This document shows, in pieces, positions 17,478 to 24,739 of a stretch of 64,000 nucleotides of DNA. The notes under the pieces are model-generated. The model was not told the DNA's origin. It made no database searches and saw only the letters and a program-made list of their open reading frames with translations. The number at the start of each line of letters is the position of its first letter. The stretch's first letter is position 1. Both the position numbers and the translations under genes were made by a program. Source of the DNA: G965267185 sp965267185 (lineage in GTDB: Bacteria > Pseudomonadota > Alphaproteobacteria > UBA6615); the NCBI GenBank assembly GCA_965267185.1, contig OZ253937.1:1674001-1738000 (forward strand). Direction: 5' to 3'.

Positions 17478-18929
17478 ATGGCAAAAAGCAAACAAAAGAA
17501 GCAGAAAGAGAAGCCTCTCATTGAGGCAAAAGACGAAGAGAGCTCGCTCGGCATGGATCGGCGGGGCTTTCTCGGCGCCGCCGGCCTAGGTGCGGCAGGC
17601 GTTGCCACCGCGTCGGCAACCGGCCTGCTATCGAAAGGTGCATCGGCGGCAATTTCGGCGCCGGATACGGGTATCACTCCCGGCGCAGAGTCGGTCGCAC
17701 GAATGGCACCCTACACCGACGCATGGAACCGGATTGCGGCGCGGCCGTTCGGCGGTTTCAACTTCGCCCTCGGTTATATCGGCGAAGGCGTCGACATGAT
17801 GGATCCGAAACAGGATAAGCCGAATCCGTCTGGCCTGTTCGAAAGCGCCAATCCCGCCATCGTCAGCGGCGTCGGCGGCAACGAGACCGAGGAACGCTCT
17901 GCCGAATACTGGTATCGCGGCATCTTGAAATGGTCGAACCAGACGATCACTAACGATTTCTGGTCGGCGATCAATTATATGCGCCGGATGTGGGCCCTCG
18001 ATCTCGACGACCCGGAGACCGACGGCATCCAACTGAGTGACGGCACGCGCTACCGCTATCCCGGCAGCCCCAACCCGAACGACGAAATCAGCCTGTGGTC
18101 GCCGCGCATCGCGCGCGATGGCAAGGGCGGCTATGTGCGTATGGCGCCGACATTGTTGGCCCCTTCGGTCGGCTATACGGTTGTCTTTCGCGCTGGGCGG
18201 GATCATCCCAACTACACGGGCGGTACCACCGCGCGTTCGCCGGAAGATCCCGGCAAGGTCCGCGACGGCGGCATCTGGGGCGGCACCATCGCCGACATGG
18301 ATGTGCTCAAGATCATGCAGGATGTCGAAGCCGGCAAGCGCACTTACACAACGCCAAACGGCAACAAGAGCGACTCCGCGCTATGGGGTCAGTTCTGGCG
18401 CCGCGTGGCACCACTCGAGAACGTCAACATCGCGGCAATCGACCCGAATTCGGCCTTCGCCGATCGGCCGGCGCCACGGACCAACTGGCCGATCGGCTAC
18501 CTGCCCAGGGGGACCGACTATTTCTGGGGCAACTATGATCTGAAGTTCGGCGAAGACGAGCCGACTGTGGTGCTGCACTATGAGTCGCAGATCCCGACCC
18601 GGTTCCGCGACTTCGACGGTGTTCCGGAAGCGTTCATCTGCGAACTGACGGCGCATCCCGGCGGCACCGACATGCCGCAGGACCAGATCGCGCGCGGCTT
18701 TAAGGACACCGATGGCAGCATGTCCGGTTTCGCCGATCTGAACGACCCGAACCTCAACGGCCAAAACCAGTTCGGTCACGGCCGAGTGCACGGCACATCA
18801 TATCCGCGTGGTGTTGATGCCGAGGGACGGACCACGTTCCACTTGCGTAACTGGTTGCTGTTCCCACCGCGCCTCAATGCCGTGAACTCGATCAACGACA
18901 CGGTGCCGGGCAAAGGCTTACTCAGCTAG
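17478..18929 (+). CDS. Tat-exported protein of unknown function
   Basis: 483 residues. The N terminus is lysine-rich, then a twin-arginine signal M-D-R-R-G-F-L-G (Arg28-Arg29) with an Ala/Gly-rich hydrophobic stretch ending near A-S-A at about residue 57. Tat export usually means that the protein folds or binds a cofactor before export. The mature part is rich in Trp, Tyr, Asp and Gly-Gly, with many turn-like segments, but I do not recognise a family. Ribosome binding site GGGGAGGAA upstream. It follows the CoxL-like gene by 138 bp in the same direction; a functional link (for example exported periplasmic partner) is possible, not shown. Confidence 0.7.
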   Translation: MAKSKQKKQKEKPLIEAKDEESSLGMDRRGFLGAAGLGAAGVATASATGLLSKGASAAISAPDTGITPGAESVARMAPYTDAWNRIAARPFGGFNFALGYIGEGVDMMDPKQDKPNPSGLFESANPAIVSGVGGNETEERSAEYWYRGILKWSNQTITNDFWSAINYMRRMWALDLDDPETDGIQLSDGTRYRYPGSPNPNDEISLWSPRIARDGKGGYVRMAPTLLAPSVGYTVVFRAGRDHPNYTGGTTARSPEDPGKVRDGGIWGGTIADMDVLKIMQDVEAGKRTYTTPNGNKSDSALWGQFWRRVAPLENVNIAAIDPNSAFADRPAPRTNWPIGYLPRGTDYFWGNYDLKFGEDEPTVVLHYESQIPTRFRDFDGVPEAFICELTAHPGGTDMPQDQIARGFKDTDGSMSGFADLNDPNLNGQNQFGHGRVHGTSYPRGVDAEGRTTFHLRNWLLFPPRLNAVNSINDTVPGKGLLS

Positions 18930-18960
18930 TCGCATCATCTGCGAATAGCCAACACGTGCC

Positions 18961-19037
18961 GACCTCCCAGTCTCCCATCAGGTGAGATATCTGGCCCTCT
19001 TCCTACGGTCAATTTATCGGGAAGAGGGCCGGAGGTC
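18961..19037 (+). terminator. Nested inverted repeat after the Tat-protein gene
   Basis: Inner 11-bp perfect stem (18993-19003 with 19020-19030, 16-nt loop) flanked by a second 7-bp pair (GACCTCC 18961-18967 with GGAGGTC 19031-19037). It starts 31 bp after the stop codon. No T-run follows, so it may be a Rho-dependent or mRNA-end structure. Confidence 0.45.
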
Positions 19038-19062
19038 GCAGCGGTCGCTATTCTTTCAACCT

Positions 19063-19085
19063 GCGATCATCCTTAGGATGATCGC
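19063..19085. promoter_or_regulatory. Perfect 10-bp inverted repeat upstream of a 55-residue gene
   Basis: GCGATCATCC (19063-19072) and GGATGATCGC (19076-19085) with a 3-nt loop, 46 bp before the start of the small gene. Could be a hairpin in its leader or a protein-binding dyad; no T-run argues against a simple terminator. Confidence 0.4.
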
Positions 19086-19130
19086 GCGAGGGCGTTAAGC
19101 CCGAACCGCGAGTGCGATGGGAGGGATACT

Positions 19131-19298
19131 ATGTCGGATCGTGTCGATGAGGTCATCGAACATTTGGATGCCGCAGTAGCGGCAGCCGAGCGCGCCGAGA
19201 TGAGCGCCAGCGAAATCATGGGCATGTTGTTTTACTACGCCCACAACATTGCTCAGCGGGCCCGCGAGACCGCGTTGGAAGGTGAAAAAGACAGCTAG
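19131..19298 (+). CDS. Small helical protein, 55 residues, unknown function
   Basis: A short gene beginning M-S-D-R-V-D-E-V-I-E and ending G-E-K-D-S. It is supported by GGGAGGG at 19119-19125, six nucleotides before the ATG, and by a regular heptad-like helical pattern with charged and alanine-rich faces (A-A-V-A-A-A-E-R-A-E). No membrane segment, no cysteine. I do not recognise a family. It lies alone between the Tat-exported protein and a TetR gene, just after two inverted repeats. Confidence 0.6.
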   Translation: MSDRVDEVIEHLDAAVAAAERAEMSASEIMGMLFYYAHNIAQRARETALEGEKDS

Positions 19299-19428
19299 AA
19301 ATGCGCGAAATTCCGCATTTCGTGCGTTGCTTGCCTCAACATGGCATGCGGCATATATTCTCTAAATATCAGATAGTTATTGTGAATCTCAGAGCCGGGT
19401 ACAGCGATAACAAGAAGTGGCGGCAGTA

Positions 19429-20070
19429 ATGGCCCTTGAAACACGCACACGAACAGAATCATTTCCCCGCGCCCCCGGCCGGCCGCGCACGTTCGAGCAC
19501 GACATGGTGCTGGATGCGGCGCTCGAACTGTTCTGGAAACAGGGCTACCGGACGACGACGACGCGCGAGTTGGAAACCGCACTCGGCCTCTCCCAATCGA
19601 GCATCTACAACGCGTTTGGCTCGAAAAAGGATCTTCTGGAGGCTGCGCTCAATCGATACGAGGAATTGACCGACCAAGAATTACTGCGGCCGCTGGAACG
19701 CGCCAGCACAGGCCTTGCCGCGGTCGATACGTTTTTCGTCGATCTCGGCCACTGGGTAACCCATGAAGGCCGCCGGGGCTGTATGCTCATTAACATGATG
19801 GCCGAGGACGGTGGCGAAACCGACGCCATTACCCGCCGCGCCCGCGTGTACCGCACGCGGGTTCGCGATGCGTTGCGCGAAAGCGTCGTGCGCGCTGTGA
19901 GCGAAGGCGAGACCCGCGACATAGACCCTGACGATTGCGCCGATCTGTTGCTTGGCTTGGTGCTGGGGCTCAACATCGCCGCCCGCGGTGGCGCATCGGA
20001 CGTCGAGCTGGCAACGCTGCTGGATGCAGTGCGGGCGCAGATTCGCAGCTGGCGGGTCGCGCCAAGCTAA
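19429..20070 (+). CDS. TetR/AcrR family transcriptional regulator
   Basis: 213 residues from ATG 19429; a GTG at 19417 could add four. N-terminal helix-turn-helix at about residues 15-60: D-M-V-L-D-A-A-L-E-L-F-W-K-Q-G-Y-R then T-T-T-R-E-L-E-T-A-L-G-L-S-Q-S-S-I-Y-N-A-F-G-S-K-K (written as separate residues). The C-terminal domain, with G-R-R-G-C-M-L-I-N, resembles the TetR_C group with a conserved G-C near the ligand pocket, where cysteine may sense electrophiles. Likely represses neighbouring or distant stress genes. The following grx gene is convergent, so control of it is not obvious. Confidence 0.9.
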   Translation: MALETRTRTESFPRAPGRPRTFEHDMVLDAALELFWKQGYRTTTTRELETALGLSQSSIYNAFGSKKDLLEAALNRYEELTDQELLRPLERASTGLAAVDTFFVDLGHWVTHEGRRGCMLINMMAEDGGETDAITRRARVYRTRVRDALRESVVRAVSEGETRDIDPDDCADLLLGLVLGLNIAARGGASDVELATLLDAVRAQIRSWRVAPS

Positions 20071-20096
20071 AAAAACACCCCCCTTTTTCCGCCTGC

Positions 20097-20327
20097 CTAC
20101 TGATCCTGGAAATGCAGGCGCAAATCCTCGTAGCCGCCGATATGTTCGCCGTCGATGAATATTTGCGGCACCGCTTTGACGCGCGGTAAGCGGTTCTTAA
20201 AATCCTCGAGGATTGCCGGGTCCGACATGACGTCAAGATTGGTGTAGGCCAATCCCTTCTCGTCGAGCAGCTTTTTCGCGGCGTCGCAATAGTTGCACTG
20301 GGGTGTCGAAAAAATCTCAATTTTCAT
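20097..20327 (-). CDS. grxC: Glutaredoxin (GrxC-like)
   Basis: 76 residues, a compact single-domain glutaredoxin. Active site C-N-Y-C in P-Q-C-N-Y-C-D-A-A where CPYC is usual; the second-position Asn is a mild deviation. Glutathione-binding K-A-V-P-Q-I-F-I-D-G and G-G-Y-E-D-L are conserved. It reduces protein disulfides and glutathione mixed disulfides in the cytoplasm. It follows the AhpD-like gene on the same strand, 73 bp downstream across a hairpin. GAAGGAG precedes the start. Confidence 0.93.
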   Translation of the reverse strand: MKIEIFSTPQCNYCDAAKKLLDEKGLAYTNLDVMSDPAILEDFKNRLPRVKAVPQIFIDGEHIGGYEDLRLHFQDQ

Positions 20328-20360
20328 GACGCATCTCCTTCGGGCTGGACCGAAGCAGAA

Positions 20361-20386
20361 GCCGGAGCGCTGAAAAACGCTCCGGC
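20361..20386 (-). terminator. Hairpin between AhpD-like and glutaredoxin genes
   Basis: Perfect 9-bp stem (GCCGGAGCG 20361-20369 with CGCTCCGGC 20378-20386), 8-nt loop. No long T-run on the minus strand, so possibly partial termination. Confidence 0.6.
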
Positions 20387-20400
20387 ACCTTCTCTCGTAC

Positions 20401-20994
20401 CTACTCCGCCGCCTGCGGGTGATCGATGGTCAGCATCGGCTTGACGCCGTCGAACATCGGCTCGAGCTCGACACCGAGGCAATCGCCGAACTTGGAGACC
20501 ATGATGTAGGTCGTGATGACGAAGGCCGCATCAACAATCTGCGGCTCGGTCCAATGGGCGTGCAAGCGCTCCCATAACTCCTTCGGCACCCGATTGGCGT
20601 CTTCGGCGATCTGAATACAGAAGTCGAGAAGCGCCACTTCGCCTTCCGTGAAATGAGGGCTGGTGCGGTATTTCACGCCGTCGATATCGCGGATTTTTTC
20701 CTCCGCCATGCCAAGCATGCCGCACAACCGCTCGTGCTGGATGACGCAGTACTGGCAGTCGTTGCCCTGGGTTGCCTTCAGGATCAGAAGTTCTTTGGTC
20801 AGCCAGTCGAGCTCACCGTCCTTCAAGATCGCCATAATCAGATCGGTGAACGCATTGCCGTACTCGGGATGATGGCCGAACACCTTGAAGATGTTCAGCA
20901 GGGCCTGGAAGCGGTCTTCCGCCCTGTCGTAGAAGGCGTGAGTCTCTTCACTCGCCTGCTCACGTTCGACATAGGATACGCCTATCTGCGTCAT
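20401..20994 (-). CDS. Carboxymuconolactone decarboxylase / AhpD-like protein
   Basis: 197 residues. The AhpD-type redox motif is present as C-Q-Y-C-V-I-Q-H-E-R, i.e. C-x-x-C followed five residues later by the conserved His. Flanking helices (L-T-K-E-L-L-I-L-K-A-T-Q-G-N-D) match the family. AhpD-like proteins are alkylhydroperoxidases or reduce partner peroxidases. Sits next to glutaredoxin, a TetR regulator and a peroxiredoxin-like selenoprotein on the same strand, a consistent redox-defence setting. Ribosome binding site GGAGGAGAA upstream of the start. Confidence 0.9.
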   Translation of the reverse strand: MTQIGVSYVEREQASEETHAFYDRAEDRFQALLNIFKVFGHHPEYGNAFTDLIMAILKDGELDWLTKELLILKATQGNDCQYCVIQHERLCGMLGMAEEKIRDIDGVKYRTSPHFTEGEVALLDFCIQIAEDANRVPKELWERLHAHWTEPQIVDAAFVITTYIMVSKFGDCLGVELEPMFDGVKPMLTIDHPQAAE

Positions 20995-21047
20995 TGGTTC
21001 TCCTCCTCTATTTTTGACTCAATTGCTCCAAAATAAACCAAAAAAAA

Positions 21048-21629
21048 TCAGCGCAGCAGTGCGGCCGCCTGGTTGGCGACCGAGCGCAATAGCGGCGCTT
21101 CGGGCCGCGAGCGCGTCAGCACTCGCAGGCCGATGAACAGGCTGAGCAGCGAGCGTGCCGTGTCCACCGGATCGATGTGCGACGCAATCTCGCCGGCCGT
21201 CTGGCCCCGCTCGATCATGTCGCTAAAAAATTCTTCCATTGCCGTGAGACCGTCGCCGACGATAGCGGCAATTTCCGGGTCGTGCGGCGCAACTTCAAGG
21301 GCCGAGTTGACAAACAAGCAGCCGTCGCGCGAGCCGTCGTCGAGCGCGGCGCAGATGGCGCCGTCGAACACCGCAAGGATGGCGTCTCGAGGACGCAGAG
21401 TATCGGCAATATCCGCGGTCCAGGCCTCGCGATAGACGGCGTCGTAACGGCGTAGCGCTTCGATAAACAGACTGCGCTTATCGCCGAATGTGGCGTAGAG
21501 ACTGCCGCGGTTGATGCCCATGCAGTCGACCAAATTCTGTATCGACGTCGCCTCATAGCCGCGTGCCCAGAAGGCAAGCATGGCTTTCGAAAGCGCTTCG
21601 TCGTGATCGAACTGTCGTTCCCAGGGCAC
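21048..21629 (-). CDS. TetR/AcrR family transcriptional regulator
   Basis: 193 residues. Helix-turn-helix around residues 20-50 (S-I-Q-N-L-V-D-C-M-G-I-N-R-G-S-L-Y-A-T-F). C-terminal domain resembles TetR_C_16/YfiR-type regulators with G-C-L-F-V-N. The Cys in D-G-C-L-F and the one in V-D-C-M-G could be redox sensors. The gene starts 53 bp upstream of the AhpD-like gene in the same orientation, so the two are probably co-transcribed. A dyad at 21660-21681 lies in its promoter and suggests autoregulation. Confidence 0.92.
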   Translation of the reverse strand: MPWERQFDHDEALSKAMLAFWARGYEATSIQNLVDCMGINRGSLYATFGDKRSLFIEALRRYDAVYREAWTADIADTLRPRDAILAVFDGAICAALDDGSRDGCLFVNSALEVAPHDPEIAAIVGDGLTAMEEFFSDMIERGQTAGEIASHIDPVDTARSLLSLFIGLRVLTRSRPEAPLLRSVANQAAALLR

Positions 21630-21659
21630 GATGACCTCTCCTATTAGGGATAATACCGA

Positions 21660-21681
21660 GTTTGGAACGATCAGTCAAAAC
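21660..21681. promoter_or_regulatory. Putative TetR operator (autoregulation)
   Basis: Imperfect dyad with half-sites TTTGGA (21661-21666) and TCAAAA (21675-21680), spacer 8 nt; 8 of 11 base pairs symmetric. It is 31-52 bp upstream of the TetR start on the minus strand and shares half-site and spacing with the dyad at 17411-17432. Binding by this regulator is inferred. Confidence 0.4.
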
Positions 21682-21691
21682 TAGCAGCGGC

Positions 21692-21720
21692 AAAAAAAGA
21701 ACCCGGCCGAAGCCGGGTTC
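21692..21720 (-). terminator. Rho-independent terminator of the selenoprotein gene
   Basis: 9-bp stem (GAACCCGGC 21699-21707 with GCCGGGTTC 21712-21720), loop CGAA, followed on the minus strand by a T7 run (A-run at 21692-21698). It is 26 bp downstream of the stop of the minus-strand redox gene. Confidence 0.88.
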
Positions 21721-21745
21721 CACACACCTGCGCGATGGCGCCGGC

Positions 21746-22225
21746 TTATTTTTGTTTCTGCGATTCGTAGAAGTTCACCATCTTGACCACGTCGGCGGCG
21801 TCGATCCGGCCGAGCGGGCCATCGCTATAACTCGATGCCATGATCTTGTTGTTTTCGGCATTGATGAGGAACTCCGACGGCTGAATGATCTGGCGGCGTT
21901 CTTCCCACCACGACCCCAGCAAATCGGCGGTATCTTTGGTTACCCCATAGCCGATGGGGAAATTGACCTCATCTGCTACTTCCTGGGCCTTGTCCAATGG
22001 ATCGACGCTTGAGGCGACAACCTTTACGCCGATCTTATCGAACTCGTCTTTTAGCTCTGCGAAGCCGCCCAACTGACGGCGACAATACGGTCACCAATGA
22101 CCACGGTAGAACAGGATGACCCGATACTTCGCGTCCAGGCCTTCCGGCAGGTCGAGCGTTCCGCCCCCGACGAGATCGACCGTCAGGTTCGGCAACGTGT
22201 CGCCTATCCCGAATTTTTTCGACAT
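21746..22225 (-). CDS. Peroxiredoxin-like selenoprotein (AhpC/TSA fold, UxxC active site)
   Basis: 159 residues if the in-frame TGA at 22091-22093 is read as selenocysteine (residue 45). Without recoding the gene appears broken into a 44-residue stub and an unstarted remainder. Reading through gives R-G-H-W-U-P-Y-C-R-R-Q-L, the exact context where Cys homologues have C-P-Y-C in this AhpC/TSA subfamily. The frame is intact on both sides, ATG 22225 has an AAAGGGG site, and a hairpin follows the UGA directly. The fold start G-I-G-D-T-L-P-N-L-T-V-D-L is typical. It should reduce peroxides or disulfides. No other in-frame stop occurs. Translation needs SelA/SelB/SelC/SelD elsewhere in the genome. 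Confidence 0.88.
22064..22083 (-). promoter_or_regulatory. Candidate bacterial SECIS hairpin
   Basis: Starting 7 nt after the UGA, GUCGCC (22083-22078) pairs with GGCGGC (22069-22064), including one U-G pair, around an 8-nt loop GUCAGUUG whose first base is G. Position inside the coding region just after the UGA and a G-beginning apical loop match bacterial SECIS elements. It is compact and a little closer to the UGA than most described examples. Confidence 0.6.
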
Positions 22226-22388
22226 CTATGCCCCTTTGCTTGAAACAACGCCGCGATAATTGAACGAAAAACGCACCACGGCTGACGGCTATAATGCAAT
22301 GGCGTGCCGCACCGGCGCAACGTCGGTTGGGGACAGATTTGATCCCGCCAGTTCGGCAGGCAATTCACAGCGGCAATGGCGGGCCCGG

Positions 22389-24485
22389 CTACCTACCGAA
22401 CAATTTCTTGAGCTCACCTAACGGGTTGTCGGAACCACCATCAGAATTCTCCGAGCCGGGGACGATCTTCTTGAGCGCATCGAGGGGGTTGCTCCCCTCT
22501 CCCGAACCCTCGGTACTCGGAATAACTTTTTCCAGTGCTTCGAGCGCCTTGGAGGGATCGTTCACCAGTTGGTCGACAGCACCGGACAGATCGGGCGCAA
22601 AAGCCAGGTTGTCCCACGGCCCGGTAATCGCAACTGGTACGGCCAAACCGGACACATCGCTTTGACCGCCCTGCCCCTCCGTCGTCGCGACGACTTTCGG
22701 CGTTAAACGATAGTCGACCGTACGCCCGGGCATATCGGCAGTGCCCTTGCCATCGACCCGCAGCAACGGCGACTTCAAGAACAGATCGTCATTCTTGAGG
22801 ATGCCGTTGGTGATGGTGTAGGTGCCGGCCAACTCTGCAAAATCGGTTTTTTGGGTCTCGCGCGCCGATGCATCGAGAAAGGCGCTCGATATGTTGCGCA
22901 GCATCGCGGCGATATTGATTCCGCGCACCGCGCCATCCAGGAACTGAACGCTGCCGGTGCCGTTGAGGGCCTGTACCAGCTGCCGCTGCGAAGCACCGCG
23001 GGTCGTCACGTCGGCAACAATGTTCGCTGTACCTTCTATGCGATCGAAGCCAGCCGCATCGGTGAGCAACGGCGCTGCCTGGACACCTTGGAGATCGAGT
23101 TTCTGCGTCACCGTGTTGCTGCCCGCATCGACGGTGATTTGGGCCGTTCCCTGGCCGTCATAGAGCGCCATCTCGGTGAGATCGGCCGACAGCTTGCCGC
23201 CCTTCAGCACGGTTTTAAGCGCCGTACGGCCAACCTTGATCTCATTGACGAAAATTCCGCCGGTGGCGAAGCTGAGATCGGCGTTGACCAGGTTCAACCC
23301 GGAAAAATCGATTGGGTCGTCGCTCCAATCCTTCGATCCGCCGGCATCGCCAGACGCTGCCGAACCACCGCCCGCCGACGGTGCGGCCGCACCGGTCGAT
23401 GGCGTCGCCGCGTTATTGCTCTCGGGCGGCAGGTAGGTGTTCAGGTCCAGCTTATCGACTTCCAGGGAGGCGACAATCGACGGTACACGGCCGCCGGTAT
23501 CGACTTCGAAATCGCCCTTTGCGTTCATGTTGTCGACGGATATTTCCGCATCCCTGAAGGCGATGCTCTTGCCGGCCATGTCGAGCTTGCCGTTCACCGA
23601 CAGCGGCCCCATGCCGCCGCCCGCAGTTTCGATAGGCTTGCCGGCCCAGGCCGCCAATTCGCGGATCGATGGCACGTCGAGCGAGATGTCGCCGGTAACC
23701 GCAGCGGGCTTGGCATTGGTCACCGTGCCTTTGTAATCGAGCGTCACCGGGGCCGCCTTAATCGCGGTCTGGACTCCCGTCGAAGCGCCTTCCATCAGCG
23801 CTCGCGGTTCATCCACCTGCACCGTTAAATCTACCGTCTCGCCATTCCACACCGCCGAGCCGGTGGCCGTCATGATTTGGTCGAGGCTCGGCAGGCTGAT
23901 TTGCGCGTTGATCGCTTGAATTTCCTGGCTGGTGCCGGCTTGCGCGTCGGCGAAGCGAACCGTTCCATTAACCAGCCGCACATCACCCAGGCTCACTTCG
24001 CGTAGACCGCTAGGCTCGCTGCCACCGTCGCTGCTGTCCCTGCTTCCGCCAGCGCTGCTATCACTCGCGCCACCGCTCGCGCTGCCGGACGTCGTTTTTT
24101 GCTCAAACTGCCAATTCGGGCGGCCATTGGCATCGACCTCCAGGTTGATCACCGGGTCGACCAAAACGAACGAGGTCAGTTCCAACTCACCGCCGATTAG
24201 CGGAAACAAGGAAAGGCCAACCTCCAGTTCGGCCAGCTCCAACATGTTGGCTTGCTCCGCTCCCGGCGCGTTGGCGAACGTCACGTCGCCAGCCTTGATC
24301 CGCACCCGCGGCAGAATCGATAGATCGAAATCCCCGGCAATGACGAGCTTGCGGCCGGTCGCGTCTTCGGCGCGCGTCGTTATCTGCTGCTTAACGGTGT
24401 CGAGCGGAATGAAAAACGGCAGAACCGCAACCGCCGCTACGACGACAACGACGAGAACAAGGAGGCCTATCAGGAGCTTTTTCAT
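22389..24485 (-). CDS. AsmA family protein
   Basis: 698 residues. N-terminal membrane anchor (K-K-L-L-I-G-L-L-V-L-V-V-V-V-V, about residues 2-26) followed by the conserved P-L-D-T-V-K-Q-Q-I and L-V-I-A-G-D-F-D-L-S-I-L-P-R of AsmA. A low-complexity Gly/Ser linker lies around residues 132-160, and another, rich in Ala, Gly and Ser, at about 360-385. The C-terminal half contains the AsmA C-terminal segment near G-T-G-S-V-Q-F-L-D-G-A-V-R-G-I-N-I. AsmA-like proteins sit in the inner membrane, project into the periplasm and are implicated in lipid transfer and outer-membrane assembly. Single gene; stop at 22389 without an obvious terminator. Confidence 0.92.
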   Translation of the reverse strand: MKKLLIGLLVLVVVVVAAVAVLPFFIPLDTVKQQITTRAEDATGRKLVIAGDFDLSILPRVRIKAGDVTFANAPGAEQANMLELAELEVGLSLFPLIGGELELTSFVLVDPVINLEVDANGRPNWQFEQKTTSGSASGGASDSSAGGSRDSSDGGSEPSGLREVSLGDVRLVNGTVRFADAQAGTSQEIQAINAQISLPSLDQIMTATGSAVWNGETVDLTVQVDEPRALMEGASTGVQTAIKAAPVTLDYKGTVTNAKPAAVTGDISLDVPSIRELAAWAGKPIETAGGGMGPLSVNGKLDMAGKSIAFRDAEISVDNMNAKGDFEVDTGGRVPSIVASLEVDKLDLNTYLPPESNNAATPSTGAAAPSAGGGSAASGDAGGSKDWSDDPIDFSGLNLVNADLSFATGGIFVNEIKVGRTALKTVLKGGKLSADLTEMALYDGQGTAQITVDAGSNTVTQKLDLQGVQAAPLLTDAAGFDRIEGTANIVADVTTRGASQRQLVQALNGTGSVQFLDGAVRGINIAAMLRNISSAFLDASARETQKTDFAELAGTYTITNGILKNDDLFLKSPLLRVDGKGTADMPGRTVDYRLTPKVVATTEGQGGQSDVSGLAVPVAITGPWDNLAFAPDLSGAVDQLVNDPSKALEALEKVIPSTEGSGEGSNPLDALKKIVPGSENSDGGSDNPLGELKKLFGR

Positions 24486-24739
24486 CGCAAAGGCTTTCGA
24501 TTGGAGACTGGTGCCAATTTATTTTGCTGATCATCGCGCCGCCACCGGCGCTTATTCCTAAGCATAGTGCCATAACGGTACCATCGTAACCACTGGCCCT
24601 ACGCAGCATTATTTTCTAGTGCCACATTGTGTCCATTCGGTGTCGGGGTGTCTATTCGATGCCAAGCGCCACCTAAAGAAACGCTAGAAGCGCGGGCTTT
24701 TCGGGATCAGAATGAGCTTAAACACACAGGGGCATCGCA

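Noticed and set aside
19063..19085. A Rho-independent terminator for the Tat-exported protein gene
   Set aside because: The hairpin is perfect but no T-run follows, and a better placed nested hairpin lies upstream of it; left as a regulatory candidate.
21746..22072. A short pseudogene or truncated protein starting at TTG 22072
   Set aside because: Read-through of the single TGA restores a full-length peroxiredoxin-like protein with a good start and a catalytic-site UGA, which a decayed gene would not explain.
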